64,000 bases of DNA from Pseudoxanthomonas koreensis (GCF_010093225.1 NZ_PDWM01000001.1:62001-126000); one strand, 5' to 3'; shown: positions 20,106 to 30,412, counted from the stretch's first letter. Translations and numbers: made by a program. The notes: generated by a model not told the origin, from the letters alone.

Positions 20106-21489
20106 ACCGGCCGCGCCGGCACGACGCGAACTGACCCTGATCGGTGCCGGGCTGGCCGGGTCGCTGCTGGCGATCCTGCTTTCGCGGCGCGGGTGGAAGG
20201 TCGACGTCTACGAGCGCCGCGGCGACCCGCGGATCAAGGGCTACGAGTCCGGGCGCTCGATCAACCTGGCGCTGGCCGAACGCGGGCGCCATGCGCTGCG
20301 TGCGGCCGGGCTCGAGGACGTGGTGATGCGCAAGGCGGTGATGATGCGCGGCCGCATGGTCCATGGCCTGGACGGCTCCGTGCAGCTGCAGCGCTACGGC
20401 CGCGACGATTCCGAGGTGATCTGGTCGGTGCACCGCGCCGACCTCAACATCGACCTGCTGGAGGCGGCAGAGCGCGCGGGCGCCACGGTCCATTTCCACC
20501 GCCGCCTGCACACGGTGGATTTCGACGCCGGCTACGCGCGCCTGATCGACGACCGCGACGACCAGCCGCACGACATCCGCTTCGACGTGCTGATCGGCAG
20601 CGATGGCGCCGGTTCGGCGCTGCGCGGCGAGATGGTGCGCAAGGCCGGTTTCGGCGAACGCACCGAGTTCCTCGACCATTCCTACAAGGAACTGACCATC
20701 CCGCCGGGCGCGGACGGCGGCTGGCTGATCGAACCCCATGCGCTGCACATCTGGCCGCGCGGCCGCTACATGTGCATTGCTCTCCCCAACGACGAACGCA
20801 CCTTCACCGTGACCCTGTTCCTGCCCAACCACGCCGCGCCGGGCAGCACGGATCCCAGTTTCGCCAGCGTGCGCAGCGGGCCGGAGGTGCGCGCGCTGTT
20901 CGAACGCGATTTCGCCGACGCGCTGCCGCTGATCCCTGGCCTGGAGCAGGACTGGGAGCACCACCCGCCCGGCCTGCTCGGCACCCTGTACCTGGACCGC
21001 TGGCACCTGGGCGGCCGCGCGGTGCTGCTGGGCGACGCGGCCCATGCGATGGTGCCGTTCCACGGCCAGGGCATGAACTGCGCGTTCGAGGACTGCGTGG
21101 CGCTGGCCGATGCGATGGACCGGCAGCCGACGCTGGCGGCGGCCTTCGCCGCGTTCGAGGCCGAACGCAGGCCGGATGCCGCCGCAATCCAGGCCATGGC
21201 GCTGGAAAACTACATCGAGATGCGCGACCTGGTCGACGACCCGGACTTCCTGCTCCAGCGGGAGCTCGAACGGGCGCTGCAGGAGCGCCACCCGCGGCGC
21301 TTCGTCCCGCACTACACGATGGTCACCTTCATGCGCATCCCGTACGCGGTGGCGCTGGAACGCAGCGAGATCCAGCGTGGCATCCTGGTCCTGGCCACGC
21401 GCGGGCGCCGCGACCTGGCCGGCATCGACTGGGAGACGCTGGCGCAGGTGGTGGAAGCCCGCCTGCCTGTGCTGGAAGGGGCCGGGTGA
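20095..21489 (+). CDS. kmo: Kynurenine 3-monooxygenase
   Basis: A 464-residue FAD monooxygenase that hydroxylates kynurenine. The Rossmann motif LTLIGAGLAGSLLAILLSRR is near residue 15, the FAD-ribityl site VLLGDAAHAMVPFHGQGMN is near residue 310, and the N-terminal RSINLALAERGRHAL is typical. The start is the GTG at 20095, which overlaps kynU by 11 bp with GGAG upstream; the longer frame would overlap kynU deeply. The C-terminal hydrophobic region characteristic of mitochondrial KMO is weak here. It completes the haaO-kynU-kmo set. Confidence 0.96.
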
Positions 21490-21499
21490 CGGGGAAGCA

Positions 21500-21515
21500 G
21501 CGGGGCTTGCCCCGC
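21500..21515. repeat. Short GC palindrome, core of a dispersed repeat
   Basis: A 7-bp stem with a TT loop, GCGGGGCTTGCCCCGC, in the 52-bp gap between kmo and sbcB. The same 16-base core is found at 51654-51669 and 56691-56706. Confidence 0.7.
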
Positions 21516-21541
21516 CGCCCCGCAACGTCTCCAATGCCGGC

Positions 21542-22981
21542 ATGAGCGACAGCTTCCTGTTCTACGACCTGGAGACCTTCGGCGCCGACCCGCGCCGCAG
21601 CCGCATCGCCCAGTTCGCCGCGGTGCGCACCGACGCGCAGCTCAACCAGGTCGAAGAGCCGGTCAGCCTGTTCGTACAGCCGGCCAACGACCTGCTGCCC
21701 TCGCCCGTCGCCACCCTGATCACCGGTATCGCCCCGCAGCTCGCGCTGCGCGAAGGGCTGGCCGAAGCCGAAGCGGCCGCACGCATCGTCGAGGAGATGG
21801 CGCGCCCGGGCACCTGCACCCTGGGCTACAACTCGCTGCGCTTCGACGACGAGTTCGTGCGACATGCCCTGTTCCGCAACTTCTTCGATCCCTACGAACG
21901 CGAGTGGCGCGGTGGCAACTCGCGCTGGGACCTGCTCGACGTGCTGCGCCTGGCCCATGCCCTGCGCCCGGACGGGATCGCGTGGCCGAAGCGCGAGGAC
22001 GGCGCCACCTCGTTCAAGCTCGAACACCTGGCCCTGGCCAACGACGTGCGCGAGGGCGACGCGCACGAGGCGCTGTCCGACGTGTACGCCACCATCGGCC
22101 TGGCCCGGCTGTTCAAGCGCGCCCAGCCGCGGCTGTGGGACTACACGCTGAAGCTGCGCGACAAGCGCCACGCCGCCGGCCTGCTGGACACATTCGCCAT
22201 GCAGCCGGTGCTGCACGTTTCCCAGCGCTATCCGGCCAGCCGGATGTGCGCGGCGATGGTGCTGCCGCTCGCGGTGCATCCGTCGATCCCGAACCGGGTG
22301 ATCGTGTTCGACCTGGACGGCGATCCCGACGCATTGCTGGAACAGGACGCCGGGGACATCGCCGACCGCCTCTACACGCCGGCCGCCGACCTGCCGCCGG
22401 GCGTGGCCCGGGTGCCGCTGAAGGAAGTACACCTGAACCGCTCGCCGATGCTGGTGCCATGGGCGCACCTGCGCGAGGCCGATTTCCAGCGCCTGGGCCT
22501 GGATGCGGACGCGCTGCAGGCCCGCGCCGGAACCCTGCGCGCGCACGGCCCGGCGCTGGCCGAGAAGGCGCGCCAGGTCTTCGCCGGCGCACGCGAACGC
22601 GGCGAGGAGGACGTCGACGGCTCGATCTACTCCGGCTTCATCGGCGACGGCGACAAGCGCCTGTGCGCGCAGGTGCGCTCCACCGCGCCGGCGCAACTGG
22701 GCACGCGCGCCTTCGACTTCCGCGATGCGCGCCTGCCGGAACTGCTGTTCCGCTACCGCGCCCGCAACTGGCCGGACACGCTCGCGCCTTCCGAACGCGA
22801 ACGCTGGGACGACTACCGCCGCCACCGCCTCGGCGACGACAGCGGCCTGTCCGAATACGGCTTCACCGGCTATTTCGCCGAAATCGCCGCGCTGCGCGCC
22901 CGCCATGCCGGCGACGGTGGCAAACAGGTCCTGCTCGACCACCTCGACCAGTGGGGCCGGGAACTGCAGGACACGCTATGA
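21542..22981 (+). CDS. sbcB: Exodeoxyribonuclease I
   Basis: A 479-residue 3'-5' single-strand DNase of the DEDDh group, used in repair and recombination. FLFYDLETFGADPR carries Asp and Glu of motif I, GYNSLRFDDEF is motif II, and HEALSDVYATIGL is motif III. The SH3-like and C-terminal domains follow to full length. The start is the ATG at 21542, which gives MSDSFLFYD; an earlier open frame lies inside kmo. The last bases overlap the next gene by 4 bp. Confidence 0.96.
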   Translation: MSDSFLFYDLETFGADPRRSRIAQFAAVRTDAQLNQVEEPVSLFVQPANDLLPSPVATLITGIAPQLALREGLAEAEAAARIVEEMARPGTCTLGYNSLRFDDEFVRHALFRNFFDPYEREWRGGNSRWDLLDVLRLAHALRPDGIAWPKREDGATSFKLEHLALANDVREGDAHEALSDVYATIGLARLFKRAQPRLWDYTLKLRDKRHAAGLLDTFAMQPVLHVSQRYPASRMCAAMVLPLAVHPSIPNRVIVFDLDGDPDALLEQDAGDIADRLYTPAADLPPGVARVPLKEVHLNRSPMLVPWAHLREADFQRLGLDADALQARAGTLRAHGPALAEKARQVFAGARERGEEDVDGSIYSGFIGDGDKRLCAQVRSTAPAQLGTRAFDFRDARLPELLFRYRARNWPDTLAPSERERWDDYRRHRLGDDSGLSEYGFTGYFAEIAALRARHAGDGGKQVLLDHLDQWGRELQDTL

Positions 22982-23664
22982 GCAGCTATTTCGGCGACGC
23001 CGCGTTCAAGTTCCTCCGCGGCGTGGCCCGGCACAACAACAAGGACTGGTTCGACGCCCACCGCCAGGAATACGAAGTACAGGTGCGCCAGCCGTTCCTG
23101 CGCCTGATCGCCGACCTGCAGCCGGCGCTGGCGGCGATCAGCCCGCACTATCGCGCCGATCCGCGCCCGGTCGGCGGCTCGCTGTTCCGCATCCATCGCG
23201 ACACGCGCTATTCCAACGACAAGTCGCCGTACAAGCCCTGGCAGGGCGCGCGCCTGTTCCACGAGCGCCGGCGCGAAGTGGCCGCGCCTTCGTTCTACCT
23301 GCACCTGCAGCCGGGCAACAGCTTCGTCGGCGCTGGCCTGTGGCATCCGGAAACCCATACCCAGCGCAAGGTGCGCCAGTTCATCCTCGACAATCCCGGC
23401 GGCTGGAAGCGCACCGCGCACGATCCGAAACTGCGCCGCCGCTTCGCCCTGGACGACAGTGAGGTCATGGTGCGGCCGCCGCGCGGCTTCCCGGCCGACT
23501 TCGAATTCATCGACGACCTCAAGCACCGCAACTGGGCCTTGCTGCGCCCGCTGGACGACGCCACCATGACCGGGCCGCGGCTGCGCAGGCAGGTGGAAGC
23601 CGACCTGCTTGCGCTGGCCCCGTTCGTCGACTATCTCTGCGCGGCACTGGACCTGGAGTTCTGA
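22978..23664 (+). CDS. DUF2461 (TIGR02453) family protein
   Basis: A 228-residue protein of the DUF2461 family, function unknown. Seen are FLRGVARHNNKDWFDAHRQEY at the N-terminus, the GGSLFRIHRDTRYSNDKSPYK core and GAGLWHPE. It is translated with sbcB through an ATGA overlap. The conserved Asn, Asp, Trp and His residues suggest a binding site, but no reaction is known for the family. Confidence 0.92.
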   Translation: MSSYFGDAAFKFLRGVARHNNKDWFDAHRQEYEVQVRQPFLRLIADLQPALAAISPHYRADPRPVGGSLFRIHRDTRYSNDKSPYKPWQGARLFHERRREVAAPSFYLHLQPGNSFVGAGLWHPETHTQRKVRQFILDNPGGWKRTAHDPKLRRRFALDDSEVMVRPPRGFPADFEFIDDLKHRNWALLRPLDDATMTGPRLRRQVEADLLALAPFVDYLCAALDLEF

Positions 23665-23752
23665 AGCCATGGCCGCGCCGCGGGCCGCGTTGGCCCGCAC
23701 CGGCGGCGGCCTGCGTTGTCCCCCGTTGTTCCCCAGCGAAGGAGCGTGAGGC

Positions 23753-26413
23753 ATGGACGCGGAATCGAAGCGCACGATAGGCGATGCGATGTGGAAGCAG
23801 CTGGCTACCCGGCTGCAGGTCGAGGAGGCCGCGCTCAGGGCGGTGGCCGAAGTCGAATCGAGCGGCGGCGGTTTCCTGCCCGTGCCCGATGCGCGACCCA
23901 GGATCCTGTTCGAAGGCCACGTCTTCCACCGCCTCACCGCCGGCCGCTACGGCGCCAGCCACCCGGGCCTGAGCCATCCGAAGTGGGACCGCAGCAAGTA
24001 TTCCGGTTCGCTGGCCGGCGAATGGAAGCGGCTGGACAAGGCCGCCGAGCTGGACCCGGCCGCGGCGATGCAGGCGGCCAGCTGGGGCGCGTTCCAGATC
24101 ATGGGCTTCAACTACGCGCTGTGCGGCCACGACAGCGTCGGCCGCTTCGTCGAGGCCCATGCCTCCGGTGCGGAGGGCCAGCTGGAAGCCTTCGCCAACC
24201 TGCTCGGCCGGCCCGGCTCGCCGCTGCTGCCGGCGTTGCGCCGCCGCGACTGGGCCCGCTTCGCCCGCCTCTACAACGGCCCGGCCTACGCCCGGAACGA
24301 CTACGACAGCAAGCTCGCCGAGGCCTACGCCCGCCACGCCGGCCCGCCCGCTGCCGGCGGCCGCCGCCGCGCCGGCACGCGCGCGCCCTCGCCGCGCCGC
24401 CTGGTCGCCCCCGGGCGCCCGCAACTGGCGCCGCTGGAGATGCTGGAACAGACCGCCGCCGGCACCACCCGCAAGCGCAGCAGCCGCGTGTTCAACGTGC
24501 GCCCGGACGCGGTGGACCTGCGCGACTGGGAATACCAGCCGCCGGTGTCCTCGGCCCCGCGCGACGTGCGCTACCCGCCCGACGTGCGCCCGGTCCTGGA
24601 CCAGGGCACCACCAGCGCCTGCACCGGCTACGCCCTTGCGGTGGTGATCGAATACCTGCTGGTGCGCGCCGGCCGCCACGTCGAGGCGATCTCGCCGCAC
24701 ATGCTCTACAGCATGGCCCGCCGCTACGACGAATGGGCCGAAAACGACGACGACGCCGGCCCCGAGGCCGACACCGGCTCCTCGCTGCGCGGCGCGCTCA
24801 AGGGCTGGCTGCGCCACGGCGCCAGCAGTGCGCGGCTGTGGCCGAAGGTGGAGATGCCGGAAGCGCGCCCGCGCCCGGAAGACGACTGGTGGACCGATGC
24901 GATCAAGCGCCCGCTCGGCGCCTACTACCGCATCGACCCGCACTCGCTGCGCGACATGCACGTGGCCCTGGACCAGGTCGGCGCCCTGTACGCCAGCGTG
25001 TTCACCCATTCGGGCTGGGACGCGCTGCTGCTCGACGAGGCGGTGCCGCGCCCGGAGGATCCGGACGCGCTGCCGGCGATCAAGCGCAAGACCGGCAACC
25101 CCGACGGCGGCCACGCCATCGCCATCGTCGGCTACACCCGCGAAGGCTTCATCGTCCACAACTCCTGGGGCCCGGCCTGGGGCAAGGGCGGCCTGGCCGT
25201 GCTGCGCTACGGCGACTGGCTGGACAACGCGATGGACTGCTGGGTGGCGCAGCTGGGCGTGGTCACTGCCGAGCACGAGGCCATCGCCGACGCCACCTCG
25301 CTGCGCACCGACGCCAGCGGCAAGGGCGTGGTCTCCGGCAACCCGGTGCTGGCCGCGCACGAGCTGTCGCCGTTCATCGTCAACATGGAGAACAACGGCC
25401 GCCTGAGCCAGCGCGGCCAGTTCCGCACCCAGCCCGGCGACGTCGACGCGCTGCTGCGCATCCACCTGGCCCAGGCCTGTGCCAAGTGGGGGATCAAGGC
25501 CAACCAGGCGGTGGACGTGGCGATCTACGCCCACGGCGGGCTCAACAACGAGGAGGCGGCCGCCGAATCGGCGCGGCTGTGGGTGCCCAAGCTCTACGAC
25601 GAGAAGATCTTCCCGGTGTTCCTGATGTGGGAGACCGGCGCGATGAAGACCATCACCAACCTGATCGAGGACAAGCTGTCACGCGACGAGGCGCGCGCCT
25701 CCGGGGCGATGCAGAAGTTCAAGGACCGCTGGAAGGAATGGTGGAACCAGCGCGTGGAAGGCATCGCCCGCCCGCTGGGACGGCCGCTGTGGAACGAGAT
25801 GAAGGAGAACGCGGCGAAGATCAGCTCCAACCCGGACTCGGGCGTGCGGCTGCTGTTCGACCTCTACAAGGCCAAAGCGAAGGAATACGGGCTGCCGAAG
25901 CTCCGCCTGCACCTGGTCGGGCACTCGGCCGGCGGCATCCTGCATTCGCACCTGGGCGCGGCGGCGATCGCCGCCGGCTTCGACCTGCGCTCGGTGAGCC
26001 TGCTGGCGCCGGCGGTGCGGGTGGACGAATTCGACCGCACCCTGGGCAAGGCCGTGCTCAGGACCGGCACCAAGTTGCTGGTCGCGCACCTGAGCGACGC
26101 GGCCGAGCGCGCCGACCCGACCTGCAAGCCCTACGGCCACTCCCTGCTCTACCTGGTCTCGCGCTCGTTCGAGGATCGCAAGGAAACGCCGCTGCTGGGC
26201 CTGGAGCGCGACCTGGTGCCGGCGCGCGCGACCATGGCCTGGGGCGCGCAGATGATGGCGGTATCCAGCCCCGGCTCGGACATCGCCCGCCTGCCCAGCG
26301 CCGGCATGCTGGAGGGCGGCACCCGCCGCCCGCTGGAAGCGACCACCCACGGCAGCCTGGACGACGACAAGGCGCTGCAGCGGCTGGTGTTCGACCTGAT
26401 ACGGAAGGCGTGA
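23753..26413 (+). CDS. Three-part lytic protein: muramidase, papain-like protease, alpha/beta hydrolase
   Basis: An 886-residue protein with three apparent enzyme parts. Residues about 8-195 match the N-acetylmuramidase family (DUF3380): AVAEVESSGGGFL with a catalytic Glu, and AASWGAFQIMGFNY. Residues about 240-500 are a papain-type C1 peptidase with Gln284 (DQG), Cys290 (TSACTGYA), His454 (GGHAIAIVGY) and Asn470 (HNSWG), all four intact. Residues about 585-886 are an alpha/beta-hydrolase-like domain with YAHGG, the elbow LVGHSAGG (Ser725) and a candidate His866. There is no signal peptide or membrane helix. It starts 88 bp after the DUF2461 gene and converges with an L,D-transpeptidase gene. 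An effector, a lysis protein or a predation factor are possible; no immunity gene or secretion genes are adjacent. Confidence 0.85.
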   Translation: MDAESKRTIGDAMWKQLATRLQVEEAALRAVAEVESSGGGFLPVPDARPRILFEGHVFHRLTAGRYGASHPGLSHPKWDRSKYSGSLAGEWKRLDKAAELDPAAAMQAASWGAFQIMGFNYALCGHDSVGRFVEAHASGAEGQLEAFANLLGRPGSPLLPALRRRDWARFARLYNGPAYARNDYDSKLAEAYARHAGPPAAGGRRRAGTRAPSPRRLVAPGRPQLAPLEMLEQTAAGTTRKRSSRVFNVRPDAVDLRDWEYQPPVSSAPRDVRYPPDVRPVLDQGTTSACTGYALAVVIEYLLVRAGRHVEAISPHMLYSMARRYDEWAENDDDAGPEADTGSSLRGALKGWLRHGASSARLWPKVEMPEARPRPEDDWWTDAIKRPLGAYYRIDPHSLRDMHVALDQVGALYASVFTHSGWDALLLDEAVPRPEDPDALPAIKRKTGNPDGGHAIAIVGYTREGFIVHNSWGPAWGKGGLAVLRYGDWLDNAMDCWVAQLGVVTAEHEAIADATSLRTDASGKGVVSGNPVLAAHELSPFIVNMENNGRLSQRGQFRTQPGDVDALLRIHLAQACAKWGIKANQAVDVAIYAHGGLNNEEAAAESARLWVPKLYDEKIFPVFLMWETGAMKTITNLIEDKLSRDEARASGAMQKFKDRWKEWWNQRVEGIARPLGRPLWNEMKENAAKISSNPDSGVRLLFDLYKAKAKEYGLPKLRLHLVGHSAGGILHSHLGAAAIAAGFDLRSVSLLAPAVRVDEFDRTLGKAVLRTGTKLLVAHLSDAAERADPTCKPYGHSLLYLVSRSFEDRKETPLLGLERDLVPARATMAWGAQMMAVSSPGSDIARLPSAGMLEGGTRRPLEATTHGSLDDDKALQRLVFDLIRKA

Positions 26414-26435
26414 GGAGCCGGTTTTCCCTGCTCCT

Positions 26436-27179
26436 TTACCGGCGGGCGGACTGCGCGCGTTTCCCGTTCTTGCGTTCCGCAGTCACGCGACTTTGCGCGA
26501 ACTCCGGGAAGGTCTCCGCCAGCGATGCCGTTTCCGGCAGGATGTAGAACACCCCGCCCCGCTCGAACGTCGGCTGGATGACCTGCTCGTAGAACCCGGG
26601 CGAAACGTTGATGCAGCCGTGGGAGATGCGGTTGTCGTCCGGCGAAGGCGATGCAAGGCGCTCGGCGCGCTTCTCGGAGGGGACGCCGGTAGCCGTGGGA
26701 TGGAGGGAGACCGACGAGTCGTAGTCCACCCACAGGACGCGCCCAGCGTCGATCGATGGGCCGAATCCGCCGATGAAGCGACCGGCCGGCGTGGTGCGAT
26801 CCCGGCCCGGGATCTCGCGAAGCGCAAGGCCGGCGATGCCCGGGGCCGTATGGTCGCCGATCGCCGAGCCGAACAGCGCGGGTGCCGCACCGCGAAGCCG
26901 GCCATCGCCGCCGAACACCAGGACCTGGGCGGCGGCCTTGTCCATGACCGCGAACGGATAGCCTTCGCTGTCCCTGGCAGCGACAACCCAGCCCGCCAGG
27001 GCGATCACCGTGTCGGATACTTCCTGGCCTTCCGGCAGTTGATCGACGGCGACTGGCTTTTGCGCGGCGGCATCATCCCCGGCACTGGCCACGCCGATGC
27101 CCGCGAACGCCAGCACCAGCGCGCAGCCAGCGGCGCGGAACGCAGGAAATATGCACGTACGGATAGGACGGTTCCTCAC
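26436..27179 (-). CDS. L,D-transpeptidase (YkuD family), exported
   Basis: A 247-residue exported protein with a signal peptide (hydrophobic about 14-32) and a YkuD catalytic motif DDNRISHGCINVS, with His187 and Cys189. The second position of the usual HGC-[IV]-R is Asn here. Such enzymes cross-link peptidoglycan stems through 3-3 bonds or attach lipoproteins to them. The start is a GTG at 27179; no clear ribosome site precedes it, and no better in-frame start is seen, so the N-terminus is uncertain. It lies downstream of the Lpp-like gene but a terminator separates the two. Confidence 0.85.
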   Translation of the reverse strand: MRNRPIRTCIFPAFRAAGCALVLAFAGIGVASAGDDAAAQKPVAVDQLPEGQEVSDTVIALAGWVVAARDSEGYPFAVMDKAAAQVLVFGGDGRLRGAAPALFGSAIGDHTAPGIAGLALREIPGRDRTTPAGRFIGGFGPSIDAGRVLWVDYDSSVSLHPTATGVPSEKRAERLASPSPDDNRISHGCINVSPGFYEQVIQPTFERGGVFYILPETASLAETFPEFAQSRVTAERKNGKRAQSARR

Positions 27180-27195
27180 AACAAAGAGTCAGGGC

Positions 27196-27230
27196 AAAAA
27201 AGGACGCCGGTGGCCAGCAAAGGCCACCGG
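27196..27230 (-). terminator. Rho-independent terminator of the Lpp-like gene
   Basis: A perfect 9-bp stem (27207-27215 with 27222-27230) with a 6-base loop, followed on the minus strand by a run of six T (27201-27196). It lies 42 bp past the stop of the small lipoprotein gene. Confidence 0.88.
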
Positions 27231-27272
27231 ATCCCGGGTTCAAACCACTCGTTACAGATCGTGCAGGAGTAA

Positions 27273-27536
27273 CTAGCCTCGCGGCGAGCGGCGCGGTGCC
27301 GATTCAAGCTGCTGGACGCGGCTTTCCAGCTGGTCCAGCCGCTGGTTGGCCTGCTGCGCGGACTGGTTGGCCGACTCGGCGCTCCGGGCCGCACCCTGCA
27401 CCTGCGTGTCGAGCTGGTCGAGGCGCGAATTGATCCTTGCAAAGTCGTCGTCATAGGTCGCGCAACTGGCAAGGCCCAGGGCGACGACGATCGCCACTCC
27501 GAGCGTACGCGCCGTTGTCAGATGTTGTCTGGTCAT
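27273..27536 (-). CDS. Lpp-like small coiled-coil lipoprotein
   Basis: An 87-residue lipoprotein. A signal peptide ends in the lipobox ALGLASC (Cys about residue 25), and the rest is a heptad-type coiled coil (RINSRLDQLDTQVQ, QQANQRLDQLESRVQQLES), like Lpp and OprI. The C-terminus reads RRSPRG and lacks the terminal Lys through which Lpp is attached to peptidoglycan. A strong AGGAGG site 8 bp before the ATG and a strong terminator predict high expression as a single gene. It is probably an abundant outer-membrane lipoprotein. Confidence 0.88.
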   Translation of the reverse strand: MTRQHLTTARTLGVAIVVALGLASCATYDDDFARINSRLDQLDTQVQGAARSAESANQSAQQANQRLDQLESRVQQLESAPRRSPRG

Positions 27537-27722
27537 GATTCCAATCCTCCTTCGTTTGGGACCTGGGAAATATAGCGGCCTTTCAGCCGGGGCAATGACC
27601 CGCCTTCAGCTGACATTGAAGTACGTTGGCGGAGTGTGAAGGCGCGGCAACTTGCGGGAGTTGCGGCCTGGATCCGTCGGTCCCCACGGCAACCGTGGCA
27701 TTCGCACAGTCATCACAAACAT

Positions 27723-27747
27723 GAATGCCCGGCATTGCCGGGCATTC
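27723..27747 (-). terminator. Hairpin downstream of acnB
   Basis: A perfect 11-bp stem (27723-27733 with 27737-27747) with a 3-base loop, 22 bp after the acnB stop. The following minus-strand sequence ATGTTTGTG gives only a weak T tract. Confidence 0.55.
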
Positions 27748-27769
27748 CTGCTGACGCGCTACCCCCGGC

Positions 27770-30373
27770 TCAGGCCGCCACGGTCTTCGCCACGTCCTGG
27801 TATTCCTCGATCTGGTCGAAGTTCATGTAGCGGTAGATCTCCTCGCCCTTCTCGTTGATCACGCCGATGTCGGCCATGTACTCGGCCTTGGTCGGGATCC
27901 TGCCCAGGCGCGAGCAGATCGCGGCCAGCTCGGCCGAGCCCAGGAAGACGTTGGAGTTGCGGCCCAGGCGGTTGGGGAAGTTGCGGGTGGAGGTCGAGAA
28001 CACCGTGGCGCCCTCGCGCACCTGCGCCTGGTTGCCCATGCACAGCGAGCAGCCCGGCATCTCCATGCGCGCGCCGGCGGTGCCGAAGGTGCCGTAATGG
28101 CCTTCCTTGGTCAGCTCCGAGGCGTCCATCTTGGTCGGCGGCGCGACCCACAGGCGCGTGGGGATGTCGCGCTTGCCTTCCAGCAGCTTGGCCGCGGCGC
28201 GGAAGTGGCCGATGTTGGTCATGCACGAACCGATGAAGACCTCGTCGATCTTGGTGCCGGCCACGTCGGACAGGGTCTTCACGTCGTCCGGGTCGTTCGG
28301 GCAGGCCAGCAGCGGCTCGTGCACGTCGGCCAGGTCGATCTCGATGACCGCGGCGTACTCGGCGTCGGCATCGGGCTCCAGCAACTGCGGGTTGGCCAGC
28401 CACGCTTCCATCTTGGCGATGCGGCGGGCGAGCGAGCGCGGGTCGGCGTAGCCTTCGGCGATCATCCACTTCAGCAGGGTGATGTTGCTGGTGAGGTATT
28501 CGATGATCGGTTCCTTGTCCAGGCGCACGGTGCAGCCGGCGGCCGAGCGCTCGGCCGAGGCGTCGGACAGCTCGAACGCCTGCTCCACCTTCAGCTGCGG
28601 CAGGCCCTCGATCTCGAGGATGCGGCCGGAGAAGATGTTCTTCTTGCCCTGCTTGGCCACGGTCAGCAGGCCCGCCTTGAGCGCGTAGTACGGGATCGCG
28701 TTGACCAGGTCGCGCAGGGTCACGCCCGGCTGCATCTGGCCCTTGAAGCGCACCAGCACGCTCTCCGGCATGTCCAGCGGCATCACGCCGGTGGCCGCGG
28801 CGAAGGCGACCAGGCCCGAGCCGGCCGGGAACGAGATGCCCACCGGGAAGCGGGTGTGCGAGTCGCCGCCGGTGCCGACGGTGTCGGGCAGCAGCATGCG
28901 GTTGAGCCAGCTGTGGATCACGCCGTCGCCCGGGCGCAGCGAGATGCCGCCGCGGGTGGAGATGAACTCCGGCAGGGTGTGGTGGGTCTTCACATCCACC
29001 GGCTTCGGGTACGCGGCGGTATGGCAGAACGACTGCATCACCAGGTCGGCGCTGAAGCCCAGGCAGGCCAGGTCCTTCAGCTCGTCGCGGGTCATCGGGC
29101 CGGTGGTGTCCTGGGAACCGACCGAGGTCATCTTCGGCTCGCAGTAGGTGCCCGGGCGCACGCCCTGGCCCTCGGCCAGGCCGCAGGCGCGGCCGACCAT
29201 CTTCTGCGCCAGCGAGAAGCCCTTGCCGGAATCGGCCGGCTGCTGCGGCAGGCGGAACAGGTCCGAGGCCGGCAGGCCCAGCGATTCGCGCGCCTTGGCG
29301 GTCAGGCCGCGGCCGATGATCAGCGGGATGCGGCCGCCGGCGCGCACTTCGTCGAACAGAACGTCGGACTTGACCTGGAACTCGGCGATCACCTGCCCGT
29401 CCTTGATCGCCTTGCCGGCGTACGGCTGCAGCTCGACCACGTCGCCGTGGTTCATCTGCGACACGTCCAGCTCGATCGGCAGGGCGCCGGCGTCTTCCAT
29501 GGTGTTGTAGAAGATCGGGGCAATCTTGGAGCCCAGGCAGACGCCGCCGAAGCGCTTGTTCGGGATGAACGGGATGTCCTCGCCGGTGAACCACAGCACG
29601 CTGTTGGTGGCCGACTTGCGCGAGGAACCGGTGCCGACCACGTCGCCGACGTAGGCGACCAGGTGGCCCTTGTCCTTGAGGGCGAGGATTTCGGCGACCG
29701 GGCCGCGCTTGCCGTCCTCTTCCGGCACGAACGGGGCGTCGGCGCGCTTGTTCTTCAGCATCGCCAGTGCGTGCAGCGGGATGTCCGGGCGGGTGGTGGC
29801 GTCGGGCGCCGGCGACAGGTCGTCGGTGTTGGTCTCGCCGGGCACCTTGAACACGGTGATGGTCAGCGACTGCGGCACTTCCGGGCGGCTGGTGAACCAC
29901 TCGGCCTCGGCCCAGCTCTTCAGCACGGCCTGCGCGTTGGCGTTGCCGGGCATACTGCCGGAGCGCGCCTTCTCCTCGACGTCGTGGAACTGGTCGAACA
30001 CCAGCAGGGTGTTCTTCAGGCCGTCGGCGGCGATGGCGCCGACCTGGGCGTCGTCGAGCAGCTCGATCAGCGGGTGCACGTTGTAGCCGCCGAGCATGGT
30101 GCCCAGCAGTTCGGTGGCGCGCTCGCGGCTGATCAGCGCATTGGTCTCGCTGCCGAAAGCCAGCGCGGCCAGGTACGAAGCCTTGACCTTGGCAGCATCG
30201 TCCACGCCCGCCGGCACGCGGTGGGTGAGCAGGTCGACCAGGAACTGTCCCTCGCCTGCCGGCGGGTTCTTCAGCAGCTCGACCAGGTCGGCGGTCTGCT
30301 GTGCCGACAGCGGCAGCGGCGGGATCCCGAGCGCGGCGCGTTCGGCGGCGTGGTGGCGGTAGGCTTCCAGCAT
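27770..30373 (-). CDS. acnB: Aconitate hydratase B
   Basis: An 867-residue bifunctional aconitate hydratase 2 / 2-methylisocitrate dehydratase of the TCA cycle. The N-terminal HEAT-like domain ([20 protein letters not shown]) marks AcnB. The 4Fe-4S cysteines are seen in [11 protein letters not shown] and [12 protein letters not shown] near the C-terminus, and [17 protein letters not shown] in the middle. The ATG has GGAG 7 bp upstream. It is opposite in direction to acnA, with a toxin-antitoxin-like pair between them. Confidence 0.98.
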   Translation of the reverse strand: MLEAYRHHAAERAALGIPPLPLSAQQTADLVELLKNPPAGEGQFLVDLLTHRVPAGVDDAAKVKASYLAALAFGSETNALISRERATELLGTMLGGYNVHPLIELLDDAQVGAIAADGLKNTLLVFDQFHDVEEKARSGSMPGNANAQAVLKSWAEAEWFTSRPEVPQSLTITVFKVPGETNTDDLSPAPDATTRPDIPLHALAMLKNKRADAPFVPEEDGKRGPVAEILALKDKGHLVAYVGDVVGTGSSRKSATNSVLWFTGEDIPFIPNKRFGGVCLGSKIAPIFYNTMEDAGALPIELDVSQMNHGDVVELQPYAGKAIKDGQVIAEFQVKSDVLFDEVRAGGRIPLIIGRGLTAKARESLGLPASDLFRLPQQPADSGKGFSLAQKMVGRACGLAEGQGVRPGTYCEPKMTSVGSQDTTGPMTRDELKDLACLGFSADLVMQSFCHTAAYPKPVDVKTHHTLPEFISTRGGISLRPGDGVIHSWLNRMLLPDTVGTGGDSHTRFPVGISFPAGSGLVAFAAATGVMPLDMPESVLVRFKGQMQPGVTLRDLVNAIPYYALKAGLLTVAKQGKKNIFSGRILEIEGLPQLKVEQAFELSDASAERSAAGCTVRLDKEPIIEYLTSNITLLKWMIAEGYADPRSLARRIAKMEAWLANPQLLEPDADAEYAAVIEIDLADVHEPLLACPNDPDDVKTLSDVAGTKIDEVFIGSCMTNIGHFRAAAKLLEGKRDIPTRLWVAPPTKMDASELTKEGHYGTFGTAGARMEMPGCSLCMGNQAQVREGATVFSTSTRNFPNRLGRNSNVFLGSAELAAICSRLGRIPTKAEYMADIGVINEKGEEIYRYMNFDQIEEYQDVAKTVAA

Positions 30374-30412
30374 GGGGGTTCTCCGGAGGAAAAACAGGAA
30401 ATGACGGCTTGC

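Noticed and set aside
23753-26413. Muramidase fusion as a prophage endolysin
   Set aside because: No holin, spanin, integrase or structural phage genes are nearby, and the protein is far larger than endolysins of this family.
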